Shown here: positions 8,409 to 18,412 of the stretch, piece after piece
Layout: each line of letters opens with the position of its first letter
How positions within the stretch are numbered: position 1 is the stretch's first letter
Assembly: GCF_011046975.1 (NCBI RefSeq)
Contig: NZ_CP049253.1
Location: 124,001-188,000, forward strand
Direction of reading: 5' to 3'
Origin: Microbacterium amylolyticum
GTDB lineage: Bacteria; Actinomycetota; Actinomycetes; Actinomycetales; Microbacteriaceae
DNA: 64,000 nucleotides
Position numbers and translations under genes: made by a program
The notes under the pieces: generated by a model
Database searches by the model: none
The model's input: the letters and a program-made list of their open reading frames with translations, nothing else
What the model was told of the DNA's origin: nothing

Positions 8409-9511
8409 GTCTTCGCGTCACTGTTCTCGGTGCGGGCAGCTGGGGAACAACATTCGGCAAGATTCTGGCCGATGGCGGCGCCGACGTGACGATGTGGGCG
8501 CGCAGAGCAGAACTGGCGCGCGAGATCGATGAGGCGGGCCGCAACTCGCAGTATCTCTCGGGCATCAACCTGCCCGGGGGCATGCGTGCAACGCCGGATC
8601 TCACGCGTGCGGTCAGCGGGAGCGAGCAGATTTATGTCTCGGTTCCCAGCTCATCGGCGCGCGACACCCTGAAGCAGATCCGTCCGCTCATTGCGCAGTC
8701 TGATGCGCCGATCATCAGCCTCATGAAGGGTGTTGAGAAGAAGACGGGCCTGCGCATGAGCGAGGTCATGGCCGACGCGCTGCGTTGCGATCCTGCTCGT
8801 ATCGCTGTCGTGAGTGGTCCGAACCTCGCCCTGGAAATCGCCAAGGAACAGCCGACGGCGGCCGTTGTTGCGTCCGTCAGCGGAGCGACGGCAGAGGCCG
8901 TGGCTCGTGCATCTTCGAACCCTTACTTCCGGAGCTTTGTTGGCACCGATGTCATCGGTGCGGAGTTCGGCGGTGTTCTGAAGAACCTCATCGCGCTCGC
9001 CATCGGCATCGTCGATGGTGTCGGGCACGGCGAGAACACCAAGGCATCGATCATTACGCGCGGTCTCGTCGAGATCACCGACTTTGCGGTCGCCCATGGT
9101 GCGCAACCGGAGACGCTGCAAGGGCTCGCCGGGCTCGGCGATCTTATTGCGACGTGCCAATCCCCGCTCAGCCGCAACAACACGGCCGGTCGACTTCTTG
9201 GACAGGGCTATGCTCTTCCCGACGTCGTCTCGCGGATGGAACAGACAGCGGAGGGCATCAGCTCTGTCGCCCCGATCCTCGAACTTGCTCGTGCGCAGGG
9301 CATTGAGATGCCCATCGTGCAGCAGGTCAAGATGGTGCTCGATGGCACGATGGATCCGCGCGATATTGCTCCGCACCTCACGACAGACGACGACACTCCC
9401 CAGGAGGAGACGCAGTATGGCAATAGCGACCGTGGCGGTGCTCTTCGGCGGGCGTTCCAGCGAGCACGAGATCTCTTCGGCGACGGCGGGCGGGGTTCTC
9501 GGCGCCATTGA
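8405..9511 (+). CDS. gpsA: NAD(P)-dependent glycerol-3-phosphate dehydrogenase with read-through C-terminal tail
   Basis: GpsA reduces dihydroxyacetone phosphate to sn-glycerol 3-phosphate for phospholipid synthesis. The Rossmann motif GAGSWGTTF is at the N-terminus, and MKGVEKKTG, the catalytic region GGVLKNLIALAIGI and the TRGLVEI block follow. The ancestral end is near DDDTPQEETQ, at about residue 337. Here no stop occurs and the frame runs a further ~30 codons inside ddl, giving 368 residues with an Arg/Gly-rich tail unlike the family. The overlap with ddl is 95 bases. Either the stop was lost or one base is missing; the enzyme core is intact. Confidence 0.9.
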   Translation: MSLRVTVLGAGSWGTTFGKILADGGADVTMWARRAELAREIDEAGRNSQYLSGINLPGGMRATPDLTRAVSGSEQIYVSVPSSSARDTLKQIRPLIAQSDAPIISLMKGVEKKTGLRMSEVMADALRCDPARIAVVSGPNLALEIAKEQPTAAVVASVSGATAEAVARASSNPYFRSFVGTDVIGAEFGGVLKNLIALAIGIVDGVGHGENTKASIITRGLVEITDFAVAHGAQPETLQGLAGLGDLIATCQSPLSRNNTAGRLLGQGYALPDVVSRMEQTAEGISSVAPILELARAQGIEMPIVQQVKMVLDGTMDPRDIAPHLTTDDDTPQEETQYGNSDRGGALRRAFQRARDLFGDGGRGSRRH

Positions 9512-10502
9512 TCGTGATCGCTATCGCGTGATTCCGGTGGGGATGACGCGTGACGGGGTCTTTATTCTCGAAGAGGATGATCCGGCTCGATTCCTGCTGA
9601 ACGCGGCCAAGATGCCCGAGGTGGTCGACAACGGCACGCGCATCATCTGGCCGATGCCCGGCGGGCCGCGGGAGCTTCGTGTTCAGCGCGCAGACGGAGG
9701 CATCGACAACCTCGGAACCGTCGACGTTGTGTTGCCGATTCTGCACGGTTTGCACGGCGAGGACGGCACGATCCAGGGCTTCTTCGACATCCTCGAGATT
9801 CCGTATGCGGGCGGCGGCATCCTCGACTCCGCGATGTGTATGGACAAGCACTTCATGAAGGTGGCACTCGAGGCTGCTGATATCTCCGTTTCACCGTCGA
9901 TTACGGTGCGTGCCCGGGCATGGGCAGACGACACAGACAGCGTTCGTTCCGACGTGGACCAGCTGGGGTATCCGGTGTTCGTGAAGCCGGCACGAGCGGG
10001 TTCGAGCGTTGGTGTGTCGAAAGCGCATGACGCCTCGGAGCTTGACGAGGCAATGCGCGTTGCCCTGGCGGAAGACACCAAGGTTCTCGTCGAAACGGCG
10101 ATCGTCGGTCGCGAGATTGAGGTCGCGGTTCTCGAAGGGCGTGGCGATTCGATGCCCCGCACCTCCCTGCCCGGTGAGATCGTGCTGACAACGCGCGAAT
10201 TCTATGACTTCGAGGGCAAGTACCTCGGGGGAGATGGCGCCGACGTCGTGTGCCCGGCAGAGCTCACGGACGACGAGACGGCACGGATTCGCGACGTTGC
10301 CGCTCGTGCCTTCGAAGCGGTCGAGGGGCGCGGACTTGCGCGCGTCGATGTCTTTCTCACGACCGGCGGCGATGTCGTGGTGAACGAGCTCAACACGATG
10401 CCGGGATTCACGCCGATTTCGATGTACCCGAAATGCTGGGTGGCATCCGGGCTGAGCTACGCTGATTTGATCACGGAACTCATCGAGCTCGGTCGCCGCT
10501 GA
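9417..10502 (+). CDS. ddl: D-alanine--D-alanine ligase
   Basis: A 361-residue ATP-grasp ligase joining two D-Ala for peptidoglycan precursors. N-terminal VAVLFGGRSSEHEISS, PILHGLHGEDGTIQGFF, GGGILDSAMCMDK and the C-terminal NELNTMPGFTPISMYP mark an intact enzyme. The frame is open far upstream (9015), but ATG 9417 with AGGAGG at 9402-9407 is clearly the start. Tyr in EIPYAGGGI-type context and the family motif suggest the D-Ala-D-Ala, not D-Lac, class, a cautious inference. It lies inside the extended gpsA frame. Confidence 0.95.
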   Translation: MAIATVAVLFGGRSSEHEISSATAGGVLGAIDRDRYRVIPVGMTRDGVFILEEDDPARFLLNAAKMPEVVDNGTRIIWPMPGGPRELRVQRADGGIDNLGTVDVVLPILHGLHGEDGTIQGFFDILEIPYAGGGILDSAMCMDKHFMKVALEAADISVSPSITVRARAWADDTDSVRSDVDQLGYPVFVKPARAGSSVGVSKAHDASELDEAMRVALAEDTKVLVETAIVGREIEVAVLEGRGDSMPRTSLPGEIVLTTREFYDFEGKYLGGDGADVVCPAELTDDETARIRDVAARAFEAVEGRGLARVDVFLTTGGDVVVNELNTMPGFTPISMYPKCWVASGLSYADLITELIELGRR

Positions 10503-10535
10503 GGTCGCTTTCCGGTCTGTTCGGCCGCCGGTTCT

Positions 10536-11042
10536 CTAGCTTCCGGGGATGAGCAGATCGGCGTCTTCGTCGACGGGGGTGGCGTCTTGAAGGTCGACGC
10601 ATTCCCCGGTCTGCGGCAGCTGCAGCGCAGCGGCAGCCATGCCGGGGAGAACGGCGTCCGGGCTGATCGCCGATGCGTCGATGTACATCTGGATCGCGGG
10701 GGACCGGCCGTACGTGGTGATGCGCATGTATGCCGAGTCTTCTTCGGGGTCGACGATCCAGTCGACACCCTGCATGCGCACGCACTGCAGGGTGGTCGGA
10801 GCGGGTTCGTCGAGGCCACAGGTATAGATAATGGCGGTCGGCTCGCCCCAGGCTGCCGTTGACTGAGCGTTTGTCCACACGCGCTGGGTGTCGCCGAATG
10901 CATCGGGGATGCGCACGTTCGCCTCGGAACACTCGACAGTGTTCGCATGGGGTGCTGCTTCGAGGTTGATCGTTGGGGTGCATGCCGCGAGCGCAAGGGC
11001 AAAAGTGGCAATGGCACCAGCGGGCAGGATTCGACGAAGCAC
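10536..11042 (-). CDS. DUF3515-like lipoprotein
   Basis: A 168-residue exported protein of unknown function. The N-terminus is a lipoprotein signal peptide ending ALALAACT, with the lipobox Cys about 20 residues from the start. Paired cysteines (VECSEANV, YTCGLDEP, QCVRM, ECVDL) may form disulfides. DUF3515 proteins recur beside ddl/thiL in actinobacteria. The frame is open to 11105, but GTG 11042 has TACGCT ending 6 bases before it, so I place the start there as a leaderless gene. It is convergent with ddl and divergent from thiL. Confidence 0.75.
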   Translation of the reverse strand: MLRRILPAGAIATFALALAACTPTINLEAAPHANTVECSEANVRIPDAFGDTQRVWTNAQSTAAWGEPTAIIYTCGLDEPAPTTLQCVRMQGVDWIVDPEEDSAYMRITTYGRSPAIQMYIDASAISPDAVLPGMAAAALQLPQTGECVDLQDATPVDEDADLLIPGS

Positions 11043-11127
11043 GTCCCCAGCGTATTCATCGTCCGCTTTGCGCGGCCTGAGATCGGCGCGCTGATGTCTC
11101 GCCAACCTGCGGCACTACTCTGAGGGG

Positions 11128-12114
11128 ATGCATGATTCCACCCCGATCGGTCAGTTGTCGGAACGCGAGATTCTCGCGCGCATCGCGGTGCGAACCGGTC
11201 GAGCCTCTGCCGCAGAGATTGCGATCGGCGACGATGCCGCGGTTATCGCCAGCTCGGGGCGCGTTGTGGCCACAACGGACACACTCATCGATGGGCCGGA
11301 CTTTCGCCTCGCATGGACAACGGGATACGACCTGGGGTGGAAGGCCGCGGCGGTGAACCTTGCGGACATTGCCGCGATGGGGGCGACTCCGACGGCGCTT
11401 ATTGTTGCCCTCGCGATGCCGAACGATACGGAAATCGGATTCGTTGAGGCGATGGCGGACGGGCTGCGAGAAGCATGCGAGGCGCTCGCTCCCGGATGCG
11501 GTGTGGTGGGAGGCGATCTGACGCAGTCGGCGACGCTCATGGTCGCCGTGACGGCTCTGGGCGACATGGATGGCCGTGAGCCGGTGCGTCGGGCCGGCGC
11601 GGGCGTCGGAGACGTTGTTGCGATCGCGGGGGAAATGGGCGTTGCCGCGCGCGGTCTCGAGGTGCTGTTCACCCGCTTCTGCGACGTGGACGGGCATGCA
11701 ACGCCGATTGACCGTGACCAGCTCGAAAGCGGTGAGCTGCGCGCGATCGAGATGCAGCTGCGCCCAAAGCCGCCGCTCGGCCTCGGGCCGGTGGCCGCGA
11801 TGGCGGGCGCGACGGCCATGATGGACGTGTCCGATGGCCTGGCGCTCGACGCGTCGCGGCTGGCGGAGTCATCCGGTGTCACGATCGATTTTGAGAGCGC
11901 CGCACTCGGCAGCAGCGGTGACCTGGCGCGCGCGCTCCGCGGCGGCGAGGACCACGCTCTCCTCGCGACGTTCTCCACGGATGACCTCGCCCCGGGGTTC
12001 CGCGCGATCGGCCGTGTTGTTGCCGCCCAGCCGTCACCGGTTTTGGTCGATGGTGAGCCGTACACGGGCGAAACAGGCTGGGACCCGTACAGCGACTGGA
12101 ACGGCCAGGTCTAG
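11128..12114 (+). CDS. thiL: Thiamine-monophosphate kinase
   Basis: A 328-residue ThiL of the PurM/AIR-synthetase fold, phosphorylating thiamine phosphate to the cofactor thiamine diphosphate. Key motifs are IGDDAAVI, TTDTLIDGPDF, GWKAAAVNLADIAAMGA and the C-terminal MMDVSDGLALD. The -10 TACTCT ends 6 bases before ATG 11128 and GAGGGG lies between them, so the message may be leaderless. Its stop overlaps that of rsmD by 4 bases in convergent orientation. Confidence 0.95.
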   Translation: MHDSTPIGQLSEREILARIAVRTGRASAAEIAIGDDAAVIASSGRVVATTDTLIDGPDFRLAWTTGYDLGWKAAAVNLADIAAMGATPTALIVALAMPNDTEIGFVEAMADGLREACEALAPGCGVVGGDLTQSATLMVAVTALGDMDGREPVRRAGAGVGDVVAIAGEMGVAARGLEVLFTRFCDVDGHATPIDRDQLESGELRAIEMQLRPKPPLGLGPVAAMAGATAMMDVSDGLALDASRLAESSGVTIDFESAALGSSGDLARALRGGEDHALLATFSTDDLAPGFRAIGRVVAAQPSPVLVDGEPYTGETGWDPYSDWNGQV

Positions 12115-12668
12115 GGCAGCTCACCCCACCAGAGGGCGGTGTCTCCGTAAGACTTATCGCGGTAGGCCACGAGTCCTGCGGCACCCCAGTCTGGTGAGCC
12201 TGAGCGCTGTGCTCGTTCGACGATAACGAGACCGTCGGACGCGAGCACCGTTGCGACCAGCGCGAGATCTGCCGCGAGCTGATCGGGAGGCAGATCGTAC
12301 GGCGGGTCAATGAAGACGAGGTCGTATGTTCGGGCCGTGCTGCGAAGAAAAACCTGGACGGCGACCGCATGCGTCCGTGCCTCGCGCCCTGTCGCCTTCT
12401 GCACACGCGCGGCATTGCCGCGAACGATTTGCGCTGCTTTCTGACCTTTTTCGACCAGATCCGCCGTGGCCGCTCCGCGGCTGAGAGCCTCCAGTCCGAG
12501 CGCACCCGATCCCGCATAGAGGTCGAGAACCGCTGTGTCGTCAAGCATCCCCGTGGTTTCCAGGGCGCCGAACAGCGATTCGCGGACCCGGTCACTCGTT
12601 GGCCGTGTTCCGCTGGGCGGGACGTCGAGTCGTGTGCCGCCCGCGTCTCCGGAAATGATCCTCGTCAC
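12111..12668 (-). CDS. rsmD: 16S rRNA (guanine(966)-N2)-methyltransferase
   Basis: A 185-residue Rossmann-fold methyltransferase. It begins MTRIISGDAGG, shows the substrate loop RPTSDRVRESLF, the SAM motif DLYAGSGALGLEALSRGA and the catalytic DPPY. RsmD modifies G966 of 16S rRNA during 30S assembly. GTG 12668 lies 6 bases after a TAGGCT -10 on the same strand, another probable leaderless start. It is divergent from recG. Confidence 0.93.
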   Translation of the reverse strand: MTRIISGDAGGTRLDVPPSGTRPTSDRVRESLFGALETTGMLDDTAVLDLYAGSGALGLEALSRGAATADLVEKGQKAAQIVRGNAARVQKATGREARTHAVAVQVFLRSTARTYDLVFIDPPYDLPPDQLAADLALVATVLASDGLVIVERAQRSGSPDWGAAGLVAYRDKSYGDTALWWGELP

Positions 12669-12753
12669 GCCTCCAGCCTACGGTCCGTGTTTTCCGGTGC
12701 GCGGATGCGGCGATGCGGAATCGTTGGTCGGGGGTCGAAACTATGCTCGAACC

Positions 12754-14925
12754 ATGTCGTTCACGCTCGAGACCTCGCTGGCCACCGCGGTGGGGGAGAA
12801 GCCCGCGAAGCAACTCCAACGCGGATTCGGCATGGAAACCGTCGGCGACCTCGTTGCGCACTTTCCGCGGCGGTACGCCGTCCGTGGCGAGTTAACCCCG
12901 ATCAGCGAGCTGCCCGTCGGAGAGCCGGCGACGATTGTTGCCGAAGTGCGCAGCGCCAGCGTCCGATCGATGCGCAACCGTCGCGGAAAAATCGTCGAGG
13001 TCATCATCGGCGACGGGCAGGACGAAATGTCGCTCACGTTCTTCGGCCAGGAGTGGCGGCTGAAGGAACTCACGCAGGGCAGGCGCGGCGTGTTCTCCGG
13101 CAAGGTCGGTATGTACCGCGACGAGCTGCAGTTCTCGCACCCCGACTATCAGCTGTTCGAAGATGATGGCGATGCCGTCCGCAGCGCCACCGAGTTCGCC
13201 GACCTCCCCATTCCGCTGTACCCCGCCACGTCCACGGTGCGGTCCTGGGAGGTGTCGAAGCTGATCGCGACGGTTCTTGACCAGCTTGGCCCCGTGCCCG
13301 ACCCGCTGTCCGACGAGATGCGTGCGCAGCAGAAGATGCTTCCCGCGCGCGAGGCTCTCGAGAAGATCCACCGCCCCCGCACCGAGATCGATCATCGACA
13401 TGCGCGGCACACGCTGCGAATGCACGAGGCGCTCGTCATGCAGACCGCGCTGCTTCAGCAACGTCTCCTCGTGAAGTCGGCGGCGGCGACGCCGCGGCCG
13501 GCTCAGCCCGGTGGTCTGCTTGAACGCTTCGATCGTGCGCTGTCGTTTACGCTCACGCCTGATCAAGAGACGGTCGGCGCTCAACTCGCGGCTGACCTGG
13601 TTTCCGATTCCCCGATGAATCGTCTTGTGCAGGGTGAGGTCGGCTCAGGCAAGACGCTCGTTGCGCTCCGCGCCATGTTGCAGGCGATTGAGACGGGCGG
13701 ACAGTGCGCTCTCATTGCACCGACGGAGGTCCTGGCCGGTCAGCATATTCGGTCGATCACGAAAATGCTCGGCCCTGATATCGCGGCGGAAGTGATCCCG
13801 ACGCTGCTCACCGGGCAGATGGCCGCTGCCGACCGGCGACGGGCGTCCCTGCGCGTCGCATCCGGTCAGGCACGCATCGTGGTGGGAACGCATGCCCTCC
13901 TCAGCGACAAGACCACGTTTGCCGACCTCGGATTCGTTGTTGTCGATGAGCAGCATCGCTTCGGCGTGGAACAGCGCGAAACGCTGCGGGCGAAGGGCAC
14001 ACACCCTCACGTTCTCGTCCTCACGGCGACTCCGATTCCCCGCACCGTGGCGATGACCGTTTTCGGCGACCTTGATGTCTCAACGATTCGCACGATGCCG
14101 GCCGGACGCGCTGGCATCGAAACGTATGTCGCGCCGATCGCGGAAAAGCCCGCGTGGTTTCACCGGGTGTGGGAAAGAACCGCGGAGGAGGTGGCCAACG
14201 GGCACCAGGTGTTCGTCGTGTGCGCCGCAATCGATACGGAGGGCGACGGCTCGGCCGTTCAGGACGACGGCACAGTGCTCGAAGCGCCGCCAGAGGGCGG
14301 ACCGAAGGGCCCCCGCTTCGGCGTGGTTCAGGTTGCCGAGCTGCTCGGGCATCAGACATCGACGAGTCATCTGCGGATCGCCATCTTGCACGGCCGGATG
14401 CCGGGCGATGAGAAGGACACGATCATGCAGTCGTTCGCCCGCGGTGATATCGACGTGATCGTGGCAACTACCGTGATCGAGGTCGGCGTTGACGTGCCCA
14501 ACGCCTCCACGATGGTGATTCTCGATGCCGATCGCTTCGGCGTGTCTCAGCTGCATCAGCTGCGCGGCCGTGTCGGGCGTGGTGAGGTGCCCGGGCTCTG
14601 TCTTCTTGTCACGGAGGCGCTCATCGCCTCACCGGCACGGGACCGCGTTGATGCGGTTGCGGCGACACTCGACGGGTTCGAGCTGGCTGAAGTGGACCTT
14701 GAGCTGCGCGGCGAGGGAGATGTTCTCGGCGACACCCAGTCCGGCATGCGGTCATCGCTGAAGCTCCTGCGCGTTGTCAAGGATGCCTCGCTGATCCAGC
14801 AAGCACGCGGAATCGCGCAGGGCATCCTTGATGAGGACCCCACCCTGGAGGGTCATCCCGAGCTGGCCGTGCTGCTGGCCGCGCGTGTCTCGAGCGAGGA
14901 ACGTGCGGCACTCCGGAAGAACTGA
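12754..14925 (+). CDS. recG: ATP-dependent DNA helicase RecG
   Basis: A 723-residue superfamily 2 helicase that remodels stalled forks and Holliday junctions. The N-terminal wedge/OB domain is followed by Walker [21 protein letters not shown] (DEXH), TATPIPRT and the C-terminal GRVGRGE block. The frame is open to 12535, but TATGCT (12742-12747) ends 6 bases before ATG 12754 and the conserved protein begins there, so this is taken as a leaderless start. It heads the row recG-coaD-DUF177-rpmF-rnc-mutM. Confidence 0.95.
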   Translation: MSFTLETSLATAVGEKPAKQLQRGFGMETVGDLVAHFPRRYAVRGELTPISELPVGEPATIVAEVRSASVRSMRNRRGKIVEVIIGDGQDEMSLTFFGQEWRLKELTQGRRGVFSGKVGMYRDELQFSHPDYQLFEDDGDAVRSATEFADLPIPLYPATSTVRSWEVSKLIATVLDQLGPVPDPLSDEMRAQQKMLPAREALEKIHRPRTEIDHRHARHTLRMHEALVMQTALLQQRLLVKSAAATPRPAQPGGLLERFDRALSFTLTPDQETVGAQLAADLVSDSPMNRLVQGEVGSGKTLVALRAMLQAIETGGQCALIAPTEVLAGQHIRSITKMLGPDIAAEVIPTLLTGQMAAADRRRASLRVASGQARIVVGTHALLSDKTTFADLGFVVVDEQHRFGVEQRETLRAKGTHPHVLVLTATPIPRTVAMTVFGDLDVSTIRTMPAGRAGIETYVAPIAEKPAWFHRVWERTAEEVANGHQVFVVCAAIDTEGDGSAVQDDGTVLEAPPEGGPKGPRFGVVQVAELLGHQTSTSHLRIAILHGRMPGDEKDTIMQSFARGDIDVIVATTVIEVGVDVPNASTMVILDADRFGVSQLHQLRGRVGRGEVPGLCLLVTEALIASPARDRVDAVAATLDGFELAEVDLELRGEGDVLGDTQSGMRSSLKLLRVVKDASLIQQARGIAQGILDEDPTLEGHPELAVLLAARVSSEERAALRKN

Positions 14926-14981
14926 GTGGTAACTCGGAAGATCCGAGCCACGCGTATTTTTCTGCCGGTACGCTGTCGATC

Positions 14982-15482
14982 ATGAGCAACCGGATTGCCG
15001 TTGTCCCGGGATCGTTCGACCCCCCGACTCTCGGACACCTCGACATCATCCGCCGCGCCGCAGCATTGTACGACGAGATTCATGTTCTCGTCGTACACAA
15101 TCCTGACAAAGAGGGCATGCTTCCGCTTCCCCTCCGGCTCCAGCTGCTGGAGCAGTCGATCGCTGAGGCCGGGTTCTCCGGAAAGGTCACGGTGGGGTCC
15201 TGGAGCGTAGGCCTGCTCGTTGACTACGCGCAGGAAGTGGGCGCCGGGGTTCTCGTGAAGGGTATTCGCGGTCAGCAGGACGTGTCGTACGAGACGCCCA
15301 TGGCCGTGGTGAACAATCATCTTGCGGGGATCGAGACGGTGTTCCTGCTTGCTGACCCTGCCAACTCGGTCGTTTCCAGCTCACTTGTTCGACAGGTGGC
15401 CGGTCTCGGCGGCGATGTCTCGCCGTATGTTCCGTCCGCCGTTGCCCGATACCTCGCCCAGTCGACGCCCAGCGATTTCTAG
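14982..15482 (+). CDS. coaD: Pantetheine-phosphate adenylyltransferase
   Basis: A 166-residue nucleotidyltransferase making dephospho-CoA from 4'-phosphopantetheine and ATP. The N-terminal [14 protein letters not shown] holds the TXGH catalytic motif, and [12 protein letters not shown] and [14 protein letters not shown] complete the active site. Length matches the family. TACGCT (14969-14974) lies 7 bases before ATG 14982, so it probably has its own promoter despite following recG by 56 bases. Confidence 0.96.
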   Translation: MSNRIAVVPGSFDPPTLGHLDIIRRAAALYDEIHVLVVHNPDKEGMLPLPLRLQLLEQSIAEAGFSGKVTVGSWSVGLLVDYAQEVGAGVLVKGIRGQQDVSYETPMAVVNNHLAGIETVFLLADPANSVVSSSLVRQVAGLGGDVSPYVPSAVARYLAQSTPSDF

Positions 15483-15538
15483 CGGCGCGTTTCCCCGGAC
15501 TCTGTGCCTGATCAGGTGGGCACACGTACGCTAGTGAT

Positions 15539-16093
15539 GTGAAGAATCGACTTTCTGGACCGTTCGTGCTGCGAGTGCGAGATATCGTCCGTCAGCCGGG
15601 CGAGATGCGTGAGCACGAGCTCACGATTCCCGCGCCAGAGCGTTGGGGGCAGGGGATCGTCGCGGTCCAGAAGGACCGCGAAATCAGAATCGACGTGCGC
15701 CTCGAATCCGTTCATGAGGGCGTTCTCGTCAGCGGAACGGCGTACACCGACTTCGAGGGGGAGTGCAGCCGGTGCCTGAAGGCGATCTCCCAGCCGGTCG
15801 AAGTCGAGTTCCAGGAGCTTTTCGAGTACCCTGGACAGGAAACTTCTGACTATGAGCTTCAAGACGACCACGTGGATCTTGAAACTCTTGTCAGGGAAGC
15901 GATAGTTCTCACGCTTCCGTTTCAGCCGGTCTGTCGGCCGGATTGCCCCGGCCTTGATCCAGCCACGGGTGAGTTGCGTTCCGACGAATCCGGCGTGGCG
16001 CAGGAGCCCATCGATCCTCGTTGGGCTGCGCTCCATAAACTCACTGAAACCGAGTCGGCGTCTGACGCCGTCAAGACTAGAGAAGAGAAGTAG
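15539..16093 (+). CDS. DUF177/YceD family protein
   Basis: A 184-residue DUF177 (YceD) protein, conserved next to rpmF and linked in other bacteria to 23S rRNA processing or ribosome assembly. A CSRCLKAI knuckle near residue 80 and a CRPDCPGL knuckle near 145 probably bind zinc. The C-terminus has [11 protein letters not shown], typical of this family. TACGCT ends 6 bases before GTG 15539, suggesting a leaderless message that also carries rpmF and rnc; rpmF begins 2 bases after its stop. Confidence 0.9.
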   Translation: MKNRLSGPFVLRVRDIVRQPGEMREHELTIPAPERWGQGIVAVQKDREIRIDVRLESVHEGVLVSGTAYTDFEGECSRCLKAISQPVEVEFQELFEYPGQETSDYELQDDHVDLETLVREAIVLTLPFQPVCRPDCPGLDPATGELRSDESGVAQEPIDPRWAALHKLTETESASDAVKTREEK

Positions 16094-16095
16094 CC

Positions 16096-16305
16096 ATGGC
16101 AGGTAACCCTCCGAAGCGCCGGGTATCCCGCTCGAACACGCGTTCGCGCCGTTCGCAGTGGAAGGCAAAGGCCCCGGCCCTCGTGAAGACGATTGAGAAC
16201 GGCAAGGTCGTTTACAGCCGTCCTCACCAGGCGAAGGTTGTCACCGACTCGCAGGGCACCGAGCTGTACCTCGAGTACAAGGGCCGCAAGGTCGCTGACG
16301 CCTAA
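16096..16305 (+). CDS. rpmF: 50S ribosomal protein L32
   Basis: A 69-residue L32 with the basic N-terminus [20 protein letters not shown]. It has no cysteine, so it is the zinc-independent (C-minus) form. It is translated directly after DUF177, the usual pairing, and followed by rnc after 17 bases. Confidence 0.96.
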   Translation: MAGNPPKRRVSRSNTRSRRSQWKAKAPALVKTIENGKVVYSRPHQAKVVTDSQGTELYLEYKGRKVADA

Positions 16306-16322
16306 GTCGTCACCCACCTCGC

Positions 16323-17030
16323 ATGGCAGTGCGCACCTCTGAGAGCGCGCAGTCATCGCTTACCGAGAAGCTCGGCGTCGAGATTGACGCCGAGCTTCTC
16401 GCATTAGCGCTGACGCACCGCTCCTACGCATACGAAAACGGGCAGATCCCGCACAACGAACGGCTAGAGTTTCTCGGCGATTCGGTTCTGGGGCTTGCCA
16501 TCACGGCTGCTCTGTACGAGCGCTTTCCTGACGAGCCCGAGGGCTCCCTGGCCAAGCGCCGCGCCGGCGTGGTCTCCACTGTTGCTCTCGCTGATGTCGC
16601 CCGCACGATCGGTCTTGGGCAGCACATCTCGCTCGGCAAGGGGGAGGAGCAGACCGGCGGTCGCAACAAGGACTCGATCCTTGCCGATGTGATGGAAGCG
16701 CTTTTCGGAGCCACTTTCCTCTCGGCGGGTCGAAAAGCCGCAGACGACCTTGTTCTGCGCCTGGTTGGTCCGCTGATCGATGATCCTGGCCGCTACGGCG
16801 CGGCTGTTGATCCGAAGACGAGCATTCAAGAGCTTGCTGCGCGCCTGGGCGAGCCCGCTCCCTCATACGTGATCGCGAGCGAGGGTCCGGATCACGGGCG
16901 CGTTTTCACCGCCACCGTGACGATCGCCGAGTTCACGGGAACGGGCAGCGGCACCAGTAAAAAGCAGGCAGAGATGGCGGCGGCACGTCATCTCTGGCAG
17001 GCGGCTCACGCGCCGGGTTCGGGTGCCTGA
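16323..17030 (+). CDS. rnc: Ribonuclease III
   Basis: A 235-residue double-strand-specific endoribonuclease for rRNA precursor processing. The signature ERLEFLGDSVLGLAI carries the catalytic acids, with further acids in DVMEALFGATFL. The C-terminal third is a double-stranded RNA-binding domain ending SGTSKKQAEMAAARHLW. The length fits the family. Start ATG 16323 is preceded by a weak site; the 3' end overlaps mutM by 8 bases. Confidence 0.95.
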   Translation: MAVRTSESAQSSLTEKLGVEIDAELLALALTHRSYAYENGQIPHNERLEFLGDSVLGLAITAALYERFPDEPEGSLAKRRAGVVSTVALADVARTIGLGQHISLGKGEEQTGGRNKDSILADVMEALFGATFLSAGRKAADDLVLRLVGPLIDDPGRYGAAVDPKTSIQELAARLGEPAPSYVIASEGPDHGRVFTATVTIAEFTGTGSGTSKKQAEMAAARHLWQAAHAPGSGA

Positions 17031-17925
17031 GCTTCCGGAAGTCGAGGTGGTGCGCGCCGGGCTGGCGCCCGCCATCGTCGGTGCAACGATCCGTGCTGTC
17101 GAGGTGCGTGACGAGCGTGCCCTCACCCGTCACGTCCCGAGGGACGGATTGCTGGCGGAGGACTTCGAGCGCAGGCTCGTGGGCCGCGGCCTTTCCGCCG
17201 CGGTCCGCCGCGGAAAGTTCCTCTGGTTCTCCCTCGGCGATAACGAGGCGATCATCGCCCACCTGGGGATGAGCGGTCAGATGCTGCTGCGTGTTCCCGG
17301 CGCCGCCACCGAGCGGCACGAGCGCATCCGTTTCACCATCGAGCATCCGATGCACGGCGAACTCGCCGTTGTTTTCGCCGATCAGCGCACCTTCGGTTCG
17401 CTCGCGATCGATCGCCTCGTGCCGACGCCCGACGGCGCTGCCGGCGGTTTTGGCGCGCCGGAGGCCGTCGTGGCGTTGCAAGCGGCGCACATCGCACGTG
17501 ATCCCCTGGACCCTGCTTTCGATGACGGGGCCTTCGTGCGGAATCTGCAAAAGCGGTCATCTGCCGTCAAACGACTGCTGCTCGATCAGACGATCGTCAG
17601 CGGCATCGGAAACATCTACGCCGACGAGACGTTGTGGGCGGCTCGGGTCCACCCGGAAGCGCCGGGGGCTCGGCTGTCGACGCGCGCGGGCGCGCGCATC
17701 CTCGACGAGGTTCGCTCCGTGCTCGACAAGGCCCTGGCGGAGGGCGGAACCAGCTTCGACGCGCAATACGTGAACGTGAACGGGCAGGCGGGGTATTTCG
17801 CGCACTCGTTGAATGCATACGGCCGAGGGGGACAGCCGTGTCCGCGGTGCGCCACGCCCATCGTGCGCGTGGCATTCACGAATCGCTCGTCACACTTCTG
17901 TCGTCGCTGTCAGCGTCGGCGTTAG
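17023..17925 (+). CDS. mutM: Formamidopyrimidine-DNA glycosylase
   Basis: A 300-residue Fpg/MutM that removes 8-oxoguanine and formamidopyrimidines. The mature N-terminus PELPEVE supplies the Pro nucleophile and catalytic Glu, GRGLSAAVRRGKF holds the conserved Lys, and the helix-two-turn-helix region includes GIGNIYADETLW. The C-terminal zinc finger is complete (CPRC...CRRC). GTG 17023 overlaps the end of rnc by 8 bases, a common coupling in actinobacteria. Confidence 0.95.
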   Translation: MPELPEVEVVRAGLAPAIVGATIRAVEVRDERALTRHVPRDGLLAEDFERRLVGRGLSAAVRRGKFLWFSLGDNEAIIAHLGMSGQMLLRVPGAATERHERIRFTIEHPMHGELAVVFADQRTFGSLAIDRLVPTPDGAAGGFGAPEAVVALQAAHIARDPLDPAFDDGAFVRNLQKRSSAVKRLLLDQTIVSGIGNIYADETLWAARVHPEAPGARLSTRAGARILDEVRSVLDKALAEGGTSFDAQYVNVNGQAGYFAHSLNAYGRGGQPCPRCATPIVRVAFTNRSSHFCRRCQRRR

Positions 17926-17991
17926 CTACCTGTGCGGTCGGCGATCGTTTGACTTGCGTGTCGTGATGTTCGCGTGCGGAGCGCGAGCTCG

Positions 17992-18294
17992 TTAACGGCG
18001 AAGGGGTGAGCCAACAACGTCGAAGTGATTGCCGCCCATCTCGCCTGACAAGAGCGGCATCGCTTCTACGATGGCGGCGCGCACGCTCGGCAGTTCGAGT
18101 GAGGCCCGATGCGCGGCAGCAGAATCCCACAGCTCGATGACGAAGACGGTGTTGGGGTCGTCCTCGTGTGCGCCCACCTCGTATATCCGGCACCCTGCCT
18201 CGATCAACGCGTTGTTCGGACGCGTGAGGATCCTGATGAGTTCATCCCGTTTACCCGGATGTGCGCCGAGCGTGCCAATGTTCGCGAAGGTCAT
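17992..18294 (-). CDS. Antibiotic-biosynthesis-monooxygenase-fold (ABM) protein, putative quinol monooxygenase
   Basis: A 100-residue dimeric alpha+beta barrel protein of the ABM/YgiN type. It starts MTFANIGTLGAHPGKRDEL, with the family features IEAGCRIYEVG, VFVIELWDS and a C-terminal EMGGNHFDVVG. Such proteins act as small cofactor-free monooxygenases or heme/quinone-handling enzymes; the substrate is unknown. The frame is open to 18543, but ATG 18294 fits the family start, and a TAGAGT -10 (18302-18307, minus strand) lies 7 bases upstream, suggesting leaderless expression. Confidence 0.8.
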   Translation of the reverse strand: MTFANIGTLGAHPGKRDELIRILTRPNNALIEAGCRIYEVGAHEDDPNTVFVIELWDSAAAHRASLELPSVRAAIVEAMPLLSGEMGGNHFDVVGSPLRR

Positions 18295-18412
18295 GGCGCG
18301 GACTCTACTCTCGTGGAGTTGCGTTATAGCAAGAAGGCGTTCCACACTCGTGAGATCCACCACGTGGCTGCGCAAAGCGCTACGAAGGTAGCGGCCGCGA
18401 CACCGACGCGCT

